Assembly (NCBI GenBank): GCA_963759375.1
Contig: CAVWYY010000003.1
Span: 496,001 to 560,000 of the forward strand
Reading direction: 5' to 3'
Length of the DNA: 64,000 nt
Source: DASSUW01 sp963759375
GTDB lineage: Bacteria; Actinomycetota; Thermoleophilia; Solirubrobacterales; Solirubrobacteraceae
Shown here: positions 43,297 through 51,779 of the stretch, piece after piece
Layout: each line of letters starts with the position of its first letter
Numbering within the stretch: position 1 is the first letter of the stretch
Program-made: the position numbers and the translations under genes
Notes under the pieces: model-generated
Databases searched by the model: none
Told to the model about the DNA's origin: nothing
Seen by the model: only the letters and a program-made list of their open reading frames with translations

Positions 43297-44166
43297 GTGA
43301 CCGGCCTCACCCTGCTGGCCTCCGGCAAGGTCCGCGAGCTCTACGACCTCGGCGACGACCTGCTGATGGTGGCCTCCGACCGCATCTCCACGTACGACGT
43401 GGTGCATCCGACCCCGATTCCCGACAAGGGGAAGGTGCTGACGGCGCTGTCCGTCACCTGGTTCGAGCTGACGAAGGACATCGTCCCGAACCACCTGCTG
43501 TCCGTGACCGAAGGCGTGCCGGACGAGTTCCGCGGCCGCGGCATGCGCGTGAAGCGCCTGAAAATGCTGCCGGTCGAGTGCGTCGTGCGCGGCTACATCA
43601 CCGGGTCGGGCTGGAAGGACTATCAGGCGACCGGCAAGGTCTCGGGCATCGAGCTGCCGCCGGGCCTGCAGGAGTCCGAGCAGCTCCCCGAGCCGATCTT
43701 CACGCCGTCGACGAAGGCCGAGGTCGGCCACGACGAGGCGATCGACTTCGAGCAGGCGGCCGAGCTGGCCGGGTCGCGCGAGCTGGGCGAGCGCCTGCGC
43801 GACGTGTCGCTCGCGGTCTACTCCGCGGTGGCGGACCACGCGCGCGAGCGCGGGGTCATCCTCGCCGACACGAAGTTCGAGTTCGGGCTCGACGCCGACG
43901 GCCGGCTCGTGCTCGGCGACGAGGTCTGCACGCCGGACTCCTCGCGCTTCTGGCCGGCCGATCAGTACGAGGTCGGCCGCGGCCAGCCGAGCTTCGACAA
44001 GCAGTACGTGCGCGACTGGGCGTCGGGCACCGGCTGGGACAAGACGCCGCCCGCGCCGCCGATCCCCGACGACGTTGTGGCCCAGACCCGCGAGCGCTAC
44101 GTCACCGCGTACGAGCGGCTCTCGGGCGAGCCGTTCGAGGCCTGGCTGGAGCGCACGGCTCCGTGA
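43297..44166 (+). CDS. purC: SAICAR synthase
   Basis: 289 residues of the PurC family. It joins aspartate to CAIR with ATP. SGKVRELYDLGDDLLMVASDRIS is the N-terminal nucleotide lobe. LKMLPVECVVRGYITGSGWKDY, LADTKFEFGLD, GDEVCTPDSSRFW and QPSFDKQYVRDW are the signature blocks. GTG 43297 lies seven bases after TAGCCT (43284-43289), so the transcript is probably leaderless. The stop overlaps purS by four bases. Confidence 0.97.
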   Translation: MTGLTLLASGKVRELYDLGDDLLMVASDRISTYDVVHPTPIPDKGKVLTALSVTWFELTKDIVPNHLLSVTEGVPDEFRGRGMRVKRLKMLPVECVVRGYITGSGWKDYQATGKVSGIELPPGLQESEQLPEPIFTPSTKAEVGHDEAIDFEQAAELAGSRELGERLRDVSLAVYSAVADHARERGVILADTKFEFGLDADGRLVLGDEVCTPDSSRFWPADQYEVGRGQPSFDKQYVRDWASGTGWDKTPPAPPIPDDVVAQTRERYVTAYERLSGEPFEAWLERTAP

Positions 44167-44381
44167 GGGTGCGGGTCCTGATCCGGCCGAAGGCCGGAAT
44201 CCTGGATCCGCAGGGCCAGGCCGTCGAGCGGGCGCTCCCGGCGCTCGGCTTCAGCGGCGTGTCGAACGTGCACGTGGGGCGGCTGGTGGAGCTCGACGTC
44301 GACGATCCCGCGCAGGTCGGCGACATGTGCGAGCGGCTGCTGACCAACCCCCTGATCGAGGACTACGAGATCCAGCAGTGA
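44163..44381 (+). CDS. purS: FGAM synthase subunit PurS
   Basis: 72 residues, normal for PurS, the small bridging subunit of the PurL-PurQ-PurS complex. VRVRVLIRPKAGILDPQGQAVE..L..LGFSGVSNVHVGRLVELDVD and the LTNPLIEDYEI ending are the family pattern. GTG 44163 overlaps the purC stop (GTGA), and its stop overlaps purQ in the same way. Confidence 0.96.
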   Translation: MRVRVLIRPKAGILDPQGQAVERALPALGFSGVSNVHVGRLVELDVDDPAQVGDMCERLLTNPLIEDYEIQQ

Positions 44382-45010
44382 AGTACGGGGTCGTCCAGTT
44401 CCCGGGTTCGTGCGACGAGCGCGACGCGTTGTTCGCGGCGCGCCGGGTGGGCGACGCCGAGCTGCTCTGGCACGCCGACCATGACCTCAAGGGCGTCGAC
44501 GCGGTGATCATCCCCGGCGGCTTCTCGTACGGCGACTACCTGCGGGTCGGCGCGATCGCCCGCTTCTCGCCGGTGATGATCGAGATCGACCGCTTCGCCC
44601 GCGAAGGCGGCCTCGTGCTGGGGATCTGCAACGGCTTCCAGGTGCTGTGCGAGGCCGGCCTGCTCCCGGGCGCACTGCTGCCCAACACGTCGCTGCGGTT
44701 CGTCTGCCGGCAGGTCGACGTCGAGGTCGTCAACCCGGACATCCCCTGGACCGCGGGCGTCGACCGCGGCCAGGTCCTCTCGATCCCGGCCAAGCACACG
44801 ACCGGCCGCTACTGGGCTCCGGACCTCCCGGAGGCGCAGGTCGTCCTCCGCTATGCGCCCGGCCACAACTTCAACGGCTCGATGGATGACATCGCCGGCG
44901 TCTGCAACGCCGCCGGGAACGTGATGGGCCTGATGCCGCATCCCGAGCACGCGGTCGACGTGCTGACCGGCTCGGTCGACGGCCTGGCGCTCATCGGGGG
45001 TCCGGCTTGA
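44378..45010 (+). CDS. purQ: FGAM synthase glutaminase subunit PurQ
   Basis: 210 residues, a class I glutamine amidotransferase that supplies ammonia to PurL. VVQFPGSCDERDA opens the protein. The nucleophile motif is GICNGFQVLCEAGLLPG, and the catalytic His/Glu pair sits in MGLMPHPEHAVD. PGGFSYGDYLRVGAIA forms the oxyanion strand. GTG 44378 overlaps purS (GTGA) and its TGA overlaps the TTG of purL (TTGA). Confidence 0.98.
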   Translation: MKYGVVQFPGSCDERDALFAARRVGDAELLWHADHDLKGVDAVIIPGGFSYGDYLRVGAIARFSPVMIEIDRFAREGGLVLGICNGFQVLCEAGLLPGALLPNTSLRFVCRQVDVEVVNPDIPWTAGVDRGQVLSIPAKHTTGRYWAPDLPEAQVVLRYAPGHNFNGSMDDIAGVCNAAGNVMGLMPHPEHAVDVLTGSVDGLALIGGPA

Positions 45011-47148
45011 GCCGCCACCGTGAGCTCGGGCTCACGGACGCCGAGTACGACCTGATCGTCGACAAGATGGGGCGCGAGCCGAACGAGGTCGAGCTCGCGG
45101 TCTTCAGCCTCATGTGGTCCGAGCACTGCGGCTACAAGCACTCGCGGCGGCTGCTCAAGACGCTGCCGGTCGAGGGCGGCAAGCTGGTCCTCGGGCCGGG
45201 CGAGAACGCCGGGGCGGTCGACGTCGGGAACGGGATGGCGTGCGCGTTCAAGGTCGAGTCGCACAACCACCCGAGCGCGGTCGAGCCGTTCCAGGGCGCG
45301 GCCACCGGCGTCGGCGGCATCCTGCGCGACGTGTTCGCGATCGGGGCACGGCCGGTGGCGATCCTCGACTCGCTGCGCTTCGGCGAGCCGAGCTCGACCC
45401 GCTCGCGCTACCTGCTCGAGCACGCGGTCGCGGGCATCGGCCACTACGGCAACTCGATCGGCGTCGCCACCGTCGGCGGCGAGATCTACTTCGAGGCCCC
45501 GTACGAGCAGAACTGCCTGGTCAACGCGATGTGCGTCGGCCTGATCGAGACCGACAAGCTGATCCGCAGCGCGGCGGCGGGCGTCGGCAACGTCGTCGTG
45601 CTGTTCGGCGCGCGCACGGGGCGCGACGGCATCGGCGGCGCCTCGGTGCTCGCCTCCGCCGAGCTCGGCGACGAGGACTCGGCCAAGCGGCCGACCGTGC
45701 AGATCGGCGACCCGTTCGAGGAGAGCAAGCTGCTCGAGTGCTCGCTCGAGCTGCTCGAGGCGGGGCTGCTCGTCGCGCTGCAGGACCTCGGCGCTGCGGG
45801 GTTGACCTCGTCGGCGTCCGAGATGGCCGCCAAGGGCGAGGTGGGGATCGACCTCGACGTGCGGCGCGTGCCGCTGCGCGAGGCCGACATGGAGCCGTTC
45901 GAGATCATGATCTCCGAGTCGCAGGAGCGGATGCTGTGCGTGGTCGAGCCCGAGCGGCTCGACGCAGTGCTCGCGGTCTGTGGCAAGTGGGAGGTCAACG
46001 CCACCGCGATCGGCGAGGTCACCGACTCCGGCCGCCTGCGGGTCTACGACGGCGAGGAGCTGGCCGGCGACCTGCCGGTGAGCGCGCTGGTCGACGAGTG
46101 CCCGGCGTACGACCTCGAGCCGCAGGAGGCGGCCACGCCGGTCTATCCGCCGCCGGCGCGGGTGCTCGACGAGGGCCTGGACGCGGGCGGGACGCTGCTG
46201 GCGCTGCTCGGCAGCGCCAACCTCGCCTCGCGCCGGTGGGCGTTCGAGCAGTACGACTGCGTGGTCGGCTCGCGCACCGTGCGGCGGCCGGAGCAGGCCG
46301 ACGCCGCGGTCCTCACGCTCGACGGCGGCGGCGCGATCGCCGTGTCGATCGACGGCAACGGCCGCCGCGTGGCGATCGACCCGTACCGCGGCGCCGTCGA
46401 GGCCGTGCTCGAGTGCTCGGCCAACCTCGCCTGCGTCGGCGCCGAGCCGCTGGGCCTCACGAACTGCCTGAACTTCGGCAACCCGGAGAAGCCGCACATC
46501 GCCTGGCAGCTCACCCGCGCGGTGGCCGGCCTCGGCGATGCGTGCCGCGCGCTCGGCGTGCCCGTCGTGGGCGGCAACGTGTCGCTGTACAACGAGGGCG
46601 GGGGCGGTCCGATCTACCCGACGCCGGTCGTCGGCATGGTCGGCGAGCTGCCCGACCCGGCGCGCTCCGGTCGCCTGGGGTTCTTCGCGCCCGGCGACGC
46701 CGTGGCGCTGATCACCGCCTCATGGGCACCTAGCGAGGTCGGCTCCGAGCTGGCCAAGCTGCGCGGCGACGCGCTCGAGGGCGCGCTCCCGGCCGCCGAG
46801 CTCGGCGCGCTCCGGGCGCTCCACGCCGCGGTTCGCCAGGCGGTCCGCTCGGGCGCGCTGCGCAGCGCGCACGACGTGGCCGAAGGCGGCGTCGCGGTGG
46901 CGCTCGCCGAGTGCTGCATCGCCGGCGGCATCGGCGCGCGGGTGGCCTACGACGGCGAGCTGTTCGCCGAGGGCCCGGGCGCGTTCGTGGTCTCCGGCCC
47001 GGCCGAGGCGATGGCCGCCTTCGGCGCCGCGGCGCAGGTGATCGGCACCGTGGAAGGCGACGCGCTGGTGATCGAGGGCGTGCTCGACCTCCCGGTCGCC
47101 GAGCTCACCCGCGTGCACGGCGCGGGCCTCGCCGAGCTGGTCGCGTAG
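45007..47148 (+). CDS. purL: FGAM synthase large subunit PurL
   Basis: 713 residues, the small-form PurL that works with PurQ and PurS to make FGAM with ATP. LMWSEHCGYKHSR, AFKVESHNHPSAVEPFQGAATGVGGI and GDPFEESKLLE are signature blocks. A second AIR-synthetase-like half follows (ANLACVGAEPLGLTNCLNFG and VVGGNVSLYNE). The start is TTG 45007 within a TTGA overlap with purQ. Its TAG shares one base with the GTG of the RCK protein. Confidence 0.98.
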   Translation: MSRHRELGLTDAEYDLIVDKMGREPNEVELAVFSLMWSEHCGYKHSRRLLKTLPVEGGKLVLGPGENAGAVDVGNGMACAFKVESHNHPSAVEPFQGAATGVGGILRDVFAIGARPVAILDSLRFGEPSSTRSRYLLEHAVAGIGHYGNSIGVATVGGEIYFEAPYEQNCLVNAMCVGLIETDKLIRSAAAGVGNVVVLFGARTGRDGIGGASVLASAELGDEDSAKRPTVQIGDPFEESKLLECSLELLEAGLLVALQDLGAAGLTSSASEMAAKGEVGIDLDVRRVPLREADMEPFEIMISESQERMLCVVEPERLDAVLAVCGKWEVNATAIGEVTDSGRLRVYDGEELAGDLPVSALVDECPAYDLEPQEAATPVYPPPARVLDEGLDAGGTLLALLGSANLASRRWAFEQYDCVVGSRTVRRPEQADAAVLTLDGGGAIAVSIDGNGRRVAIDPYRGAVEAVLECSANLACVGAEPLGLTNCLNFGNPEKPHIAWQLTRAVAGLGDACRALGVPVVGGNVSLYNEGGGGPIYPTPVVGMVGELPDPARSGRLGFFAPGDAVALITASWAPSEVGSELAKLRGDALEGALPAAELGALRALHAAVRQAVRSGALRSAHDVAEGGVAVALAECCIAGGIGARVAYDGELFAEGPGAFVVSGPAEAMAAFGAAAQVIGTVEGDALVIEGVLDLPVAELTRVHGAGLAELVA

Positions 47149-48380
47149 TGGCCGCGATCCTGCTGATCGGCGAGGGCGACCTCGCCGAGGAGGTGCGGCA
47201 GGAGCTCGGCGACGACGTGCACCGCCTCAAGGCGCCCGGCGAGCGCGAGGTGCGCCACGCGCTGGAGGGCTCCGACGTCGAGCGTGTCGTGGTGGTCTCG
47301 CGTGACGACGCGTTCGTGCTGCGAGTGGCGCTGATGGTGCGGTACATCGACGACGAGGTGCCGCTGCTGGTCACGATCTTCGCTCCGACGATGGCCGACC
47401 GCGTGCGCGAGGACATCGAGCGCTGCGAGGTGCTCTCGATGGCCGACATCGTGGCGCCGTCGCTGGCCGGTCCGTGCCTGCGCGAGGACCTCGTCGCGGT
47501 CCGCGAGGACGCCGACCCGCCGGTCGGCGTGCGCGAGGACAGGCAGGAGGTGCCGCTCGACGTGCCGCGCCGGCGCCGGTTCGCCGCGCTCGCCCGCGCG
47601 GTCCTCACGCCCTACGACAAGAGCGCGGCGCTGCTGCTGTGGGGCGCGCTCGGGCTGGTCGTCGTCCTGCTGATGGAGACGGTCGCGTGCATGGTCGCGC
47701 TCGACCAGGGGCTCGTCGACGCCTCGTACGGCGCCGCCAAGACGCTCGTGACCGTCGACCCGAACGACAAGGTCGCCGGCGGCCCGAAGTGGCTCAAGAG
47801 CTTCCTCACGGTCTCGATGCTCGCCGCGCTGGTGCTCGAGGCGTCGTTCACCGCGGGCCTGGTGAACCGGCTGATCGACCGCCGGCTCACGGGGCTGTTC
47901 GGACGCCGCGCGGTGCCGCGGCGCGACCACGTGGTCGTCATCGGGCTCGGTCAGGTCGGGCTCCGGCTCGCGCTCCTGCTGCGGCGCTGCGGGATCGGCG
48001 TCGTGGCGGTCGACGACCGCGAGGCGGGCGAGCACGTCGGCCTCGCGCGCGAGCTCGCCCTGCCGGTCGTGATCGGGCGTGGCGCCGACCCGTCACTGCT
48101 GCGCCGGCTCTCGCTGCACCGCGCCTGCGCGGTCGCCGCGGTGACCGACGACGACCTGCAGAACATCTCGATCGCGATGACCGTGCGGTCGGTCGCGCCG
48201 GACGTCCGCGTGGTGCTGCGCGCCGGCGACGGGCGCGTGGCGAACGAGACCCGGTCGCTGTTCCGGGTCGGCCTCGTGCGCGACGTGCACCGCATCGCCG
48301 CCGCGCTGATCGCCGCGCGTGCGACCGGGTCGGACGCGCGGCGAGTCGTCTGCGTGGACGACGAAGCGGTGCTGATCTAG
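47148..48380 (+). CDS. Membrane protein with two RCK (TrkA-N)-like domains, ion-channel-like
   Basis: 410 residues. An N-terminal Rossmann-like domain (AAILLIGEGDLAEEV to about 125) is followed by two membrane helices (LLLWGALGLVVVLLMETVACMVAL and FLTVSMLAALVLEASFTAGLV). Between them lies YGAAKTLVTVDPNDK, in the position of a pore loop but without TVGYGD. The C-terminal TrkA-N domain has VVVIGLGQVGLRLALLLRRCG and VVAVDD. The layout resembles two-pore-less CASTOR-like or orphan RCK channels of actinobacteria. It follows purL with a one-base overlap, an unexpected partner for purine enzymes; nucleotide sensing by RCK domains is one possible link (inference). Confidence 0.75.
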   Translation: MAAILLIGEGDLAEEVRQELGDDVHRLKAPGEREVRHALEGSDVERVVVVSRDDAFVLRVALMVRYIDDEVPLLVTIFAPTMADRVREDIERCEVLSMADIVAPSLAGPCLREDLVAVREDADPPVGVREDRQEVPLDVPRRRRFAALARAVLTPYDKSAALLLWGALGLVVVLLMETVACMVALDQGLVDASYGAAKTLVTVDPNDKVAGGPKWLKSFLTVSMLAALVLEASFTAGLVNRLIDRRLTGLFGRRAVPRRDHVVVIGLGQVGLRLALLLRRCGIGVVAVDDREAGEHVGLARELALPVVIGRGADPSLLRRLSLHRACAVAAVTDDDLQNISIAMTVRSVAPDVRVVLRAGDGRVANETRSLFRVGLVRDVHRIAAALIAARATGSDARRVVCVDDEAVLI

Positions 48381-49762
48381 GCCAGAAGCTCGTCGGCCAT
48401 CGCCTCGAACACCTGGATGTAGGTGTCGATCGAGGCGTCGTCGTGCGTGACCGACAGCGTCCACTCCTCCTCGCGGCCCGGCGTCATGAAGACGCCGCGG
48501 TTCATGTTGAACAGCCACGCGAGCTCGGCGAGGTCGGCGTCCTGGTTGGCCTTGAAGGTCTCGTAGTCGACGATCTTCACCGGCGAGAACGTGACGCAGC
48601 CCTTGGAGCCGACGCCGAGCGCGTAGCCCGGGAGGTTGTGCTTCTCGATCACGGCCTGGCAGCCGGTGACGATACGGTCGTTGAGGTGGTCGAGGTGCTC
48701 GTAGGCCTCGGGCGTGAGGACCTCGGTGAGGTTCGCGCGCGTGGCGGCCACGCCCAGCGGGTTCCCGTTGTAGGTGCCGACCTGGTAGACGGACCCGTCC
48801 TCGACGACCGACATGACCTCCGCGTTGCCGCCGATCGCGCCCATCGGCGTGCCACCGCCGAGCGACTTGGCGAGCGTGACCATGTCCGGCAGCACGCCGA
48901 AGCGCTCGGTCGCGCCGCCGGCGGCGATCGTCAGGCCGGTCTTGACCTCGTCGAAGATGAGGACGATGTCGTGCCGGCGCGTGATCTCGCGGACGGCCTC
49001 GAGGTAGCCGGGCTCGGGAAGCACGATCCCGAGGTTCATCATCGCCGCCTCCATGATCACGCAGGCGGGCTTGCGGCCCTCCTCGGTGAGGCGCTCGATG
49101 CGGCGCTCCATGGCGCCGGCGTCGTTGAACGGCACCGCGATCGTCATGTCCACGGTCGCCTGCGGGATGCCGGCGCCGTAGGCCAGCGACGCGAGGTTGT
49201 CGCGGTCGCCGATCTTGTCGTACTCGACGCCGATCGAGACCATCACGGTGTCGTGGTGGCCGTGGTAGGAGCCGAAGATCTTCATCACGGTGTCGCGGCC
49301 CGCGTACGCGCGCGCGATCCGGATGGCGTCCATCGTCGACTCCGAGCCGGAGTTCGTGTAGCGCCAACGCGGCAGGTTCCAGCGCTTCTGGAGCTCCTCG
49401 GCCACCACGATCGCGTCCTCGGTCGGCGCCGCGAAGTGCGTGCCCAGGTCGTAGCGCTCCTGGATCGCCCGGCCGATGGCCGGGTGGGCGTGGCCCTGGA
49501 CCATCGCGCCGAAGCCGTTGTGGAAGTCGTACATCTCGTTGCCGTCGACGTCCCAGACGCGCGGGCCGGATCCGCGCTCGAGGTAGATCGGCCAGGGGTC
49601 GCGGAGCTGGTACGACGAGGCGACGCCGCCGGAGAGCACGGCGTCCGCGCGCTTGTACATCTCCTCGGACTTGTGCGTCGCGGCGTTGAGCGCCTTCTCC
49701 TCGCGCTCGATGAGCTCTCTGATGCGCTGTCGGTCGATCTGGGCGGGGGCGTTGACGGCCAT
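48377..49762 (-). CDS. Class III PLP-dependent aminotransferase, glutamate-1-semialdehyde aminomutase-like
   Basis: 461 residues, class III aminotransferase. SGGVASSYQLRDPWPIYLERGSG, DVDGNEMYDFHNGFGAMVQGHAHP, TNSGSESTMDAIRIARA, GSYHGHHD and LIFDEVKTGLTIA are standard blocks. The PLP lysine lies in TLAKSLGGGTPMGAIGG. GSESTMDAIR matches glutamate-1-semialdehyde aminomutases, but the N-terminal 40 residues and the lack of haem genes nearby leave a wider aminotransferase function possible. The 3' end overlaps the RCK gene by four bases. It is divergent from purF. Confidence 0.85.
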   Translation of the reverse strand: MAVNAPAQIDRQRIRELIEREEKALNAATHKSEEMYKRADAVLSGGVASSYQLRDPWPIYLERGSGPRVWDVDGNEMYDFHNGFGAMVQGHAHPAIGRAIQERYDLGTHFAAPTEDAIVVAEELQKRWNLPRWRYTNSGSESTMDAIRIARAYAGRDTVMKIFGSYHGHHDTVMVSIGVEYDKIGDRDNLASLAYGAGIPQATVDMTIAVPFNDAGAMERRIERLTEEGRKPACVIMEAAMMNLGIVLPEPGYLEAVREITRRHDIVLIFDEVKTGLTIAAGGATERFGVLPDMVTLAKSLGGGTPMGAIGGNAEVMSVVEDGSVYQVGTYNGNPLGVAATRANLTEVLTPEAYEHLDHLNDRIVTGCQAVIEKHNLPGYALGVGSKGCVTFSPVKIVDYETFKANQDADLAELAWLFNMNRGVFMTPGREEEWTLSVTHDDASIDTYIQVFEAMADELLA

Positions 49763-49789
49763 GGGGTATCAGCTCCTTGGGGACCCTTG

Positions 49790-49954
49790 GATGTTGGATC
49801 GCGCGGCCCGCGTGCCCGCATGGCCGCGTGCCGTGGATGTCGGGCGGTGCCCGCGCGATCGGCACAGTGGCGGAGCCACGGGCCGATTCAGCGGGTGCCG
49901 ACCCGGCGCCGCGGAACGCGCACAGGCGGGTGCGGGGGTCGTGGGTCCAACATC
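49790..49954. promoter_or_regulatory. Distant inverted repeat in the aminotransferase-purF divergent region
   Basis: GATGTTGGATC (49790-49800) and GGTCCAACATC (49944-49954) are inverted copies matching at 10 of 11, with 143 bases between. The first lies 28 bases upstream of the aminotransferase start and the second 44 bases before the purF TAGGCT box (49998-50003). A looping regulator acting on both divergent genes is possible. The 260-base region contains no gene. Confidence 0.4.
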
Positions 49955-50023
49955 AGGCCTGGCAGCGTATCCGCCGGGCGGCCGCCGAGGGCGTTGCTAG
50001 GCTGCCAAACCAGGTCGCACGGT

Positions 50024-51463
50024 ATGTCCGCTGAGTACATCGACGAACGCGAGGGACCGCGCGACGAGTGCGGTGTGTTCGGCATATGCGCCCCCGAGCG
50101 CGAGGCCGCGCGGCTGACGTACTTCGCGCTCTACGCGCTCCAGCACCGCGGCCAGGAGTCCGCCGGCATCGCCACGGCCCAGCGCGGCCACATCATGGCG
50201 ATGCGCGACCAGGGGCTCGTCAACCAGGTATTCGACGAGCAGAAGCTCCGCGCCCTGCAGGGCGACATGGCGGTGGGCCACGTCCGGTACTCGACCACCG
50301 GGGCCTCGTCGTGGGAGAACTCGCAGCCCGTCTGGCGCGCCGACCGCCGCGAGGTCGCGCTGGCGCACAACGGCAACCTGATCAACGCGATCGAGCTGCA
50401 CGGCGAGCTCCGGGAGCGGGGCGTCTCCTTCCGGTCGACGTCGGACTCGGAGATCATCGCCGCCCTGGTGTCGACCCATCGGGCCGACACGGTGGAGGAC
50501 GCGCTGGCCGACGTCATGAAGCGGGTCGAGGGCGCGTACTCGACGGTCGTCATGACCAAGGACCGGGTCGTCGCGTTCCGCGATCCCGCCGGGCTCCGTC
50601 CCCTGTCGCTCGGCATGATCGGCGACCACTATTGCGTCGCCTCGGAGACCTGCGCGTTCGACATCATCGGCGCCGAGTTCCTGCGTGACGTGCAGCCGGG
50701 CGAGATCGTGTCGCTGACGCCCTCGGGTCTGCAGACGCGCATCGGCGTGGAGGGTCCCCGGCGCGCGCTGTGCGTGTTCGAGCACATCTACTTCGCGCGC
50801 CCCGACTCGCGGCTCGGCGGCCAGGTGCTGCAGGTGGCGCGCGGGCGGATGGGGGAGATCCTCGCGCGCGAAGCGCCGGTGGATGCCGACCTGGTCATCC
50901 CGGTGCCCGACTCCGGCAACCCCGCCGCGCGCGGCTACGCCCGCGGCTCGGGCCTGCCGCAGGACGACGGTTTCGTCAAGAACCGCTACGTGGCGCGCAC
51001 GTTCATCCAGCCCGGGCAGGAGCTGCGGCGCCACGGCCTGCGGATGAAGTTCAACCCGCTGCCCGAGGTCGTGGCGGGCAAGCGCCTCGTCGTGGTCGAC
51101 GACTCGATCGTGCGCGGCAACACCACGCGCCAGATCGTCGCCATGCTGCGCGATGCCGGCGCCGCCGAGGTCCACATGCGGATCAGCGCACCGCCGATCC
51201 GCCACCCCTGTCACTACGGGATCGACATGTCGACCCGCGAGGAGATGATCGCCCACGATCGCACCGAGGCCGAGGTGGCGGCCGAGCTGGGGTGCGACTC
51301 GCTGGCCTATCTGTCGCTGGCCGGCGTGTACGAGGCGATCCGCGGCTCGCGGTCCACGCACTGCGACGCGTGCTTCTCGGGCGAGTACCCGCTGGCCCGG
51401 ACCGCCGCGGCGCAGCGCAAGGACGCGTTCGAGAACGCGCCGTTGCCGCTCGTTCGCGCCTGA
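50024..51463 (+). CDS. purF: Amidophosphoribosyltransferase
   Basis: 479 residues. It makes phosphoribosylamine from PRPP and glutamine, the first committed purine step. After a short propeptide the N-terminal nucleophile is Cys in RDECGVFGI. LQHRGQESAGIA, GHVRYSTTG and HNGNLINA belong to the glutaminase domain. The PRPP motif is VVVDDSIVRGNTTR. Cysteines in LCVFEHIYFARPDS, HPCHYGIDM and HCDACFSGEYP fit the [4Fe-4S] form. ATG 50024 is 20 bases after a TAGGCT box. The stop is nine bases before repeat element 3. Confidence 0.97.
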   Translation: MSAEYIDEREGPRDECGVFGICAPEREAARLTYFALYALQHRGQESAGIATAQRGHIMAMRDQGLVNQVFDEQKLRALQGDMAVGHVRYSTTGASSWENSQPVWRADRREVALAHNGNLINAIELHGELRERGVSFRSTSDSEIIAALVSTHRADTVEDALADVMKRVEGAYSTVVMTKDRVVAFRDPAGLRPLSLGMIGDHYCVASETCAFDIIGAEFLRDVQPGEIVSLTPSGLQTRIGVEGPRRALCVFEHIYFARPDSRLGGQVLQVARGRMGEILAREAPVDADLVIPVPDSGNPAARGYARGSGLPQDDGFVKNRYVARTFIQPGQELRRHGLRMKFNPLPEVVAGKRLVVVDDSIVRGNTTRQIVAMLRDAGAAEVHMRISAPPIRHPCHYGIDMSTREEMIAHDRTEAEVAAELGCDSLAYLSLAGVYEAIRGSRSTHCDACFSGEYPLARTAAAQRKDAFENAPLPLVRA

Positions 51464-51471
51464 GTTTCGGC

Positions 51472-51670
51472 GAACGTCAACTGCGGCTGGGTAAGGGAGC
51501 GGGGGATTGGCGCTCGCGGTCGGTCTCTGGCGACTTGACCACCTCACACGTGGTCAAGTCGCCAGACGCTGCCATCTGGCGCGTTTGGGTCGCATACCGA
51601 CCCCAACGCGCCAGGGACCACCAGCCCCGCCGACCTCGCCACCTCCCTACCCAGCAAGCAGTTGACGTTC
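51472..51670. repeat. Repeat element copy 3: inverted ends with two nested hairpins
   Basis: Left end 51472-51500 and right end 51642-51670 match those of elements 1 and 2. The right end is identical to that of element 1 over 29 bases. The interior differs from element 2 at about seven of 94 positions. Hairpin A is here a perfect 15-bp stem (51528-51542/51550-51564) with loop CTCACAC. Hairpin B (51576-51592/51598-51614) has 16 of 17 paired. Each copy has its single mismatch in a different place, so the stems are preserved. It starts nine bases after the purF stop and fills most of the 316-base gap before recQ; the rest of that gap shows only a possible recQ -10 box (TATGGT, 51765-51770). Confidence 0.87.
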
Positions 51671-51779
51671 GCCCGCGCAACGCCTTCGCCCGCCTTTGCA
51701 ACGGCTGTGCAGCAACTTCGCACCAGGCCACGCACACCACGGCTTTGACCTCCGAGGCCGGCGGTATGGTCGCCCGTCC

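Noticed and set aside
44851..46497. Long antisense frame opposite purL
   Set aside because: Same shadow effect; no recognisable motif and complete overlap with a conserved gene.
49790..49954. The GATGTTGGATC inverted pair as a further terminal-repeat element
   Set aside because: The arms are only 11 bases, unrelated to the 29-base ends, and nothing structured lies between them.
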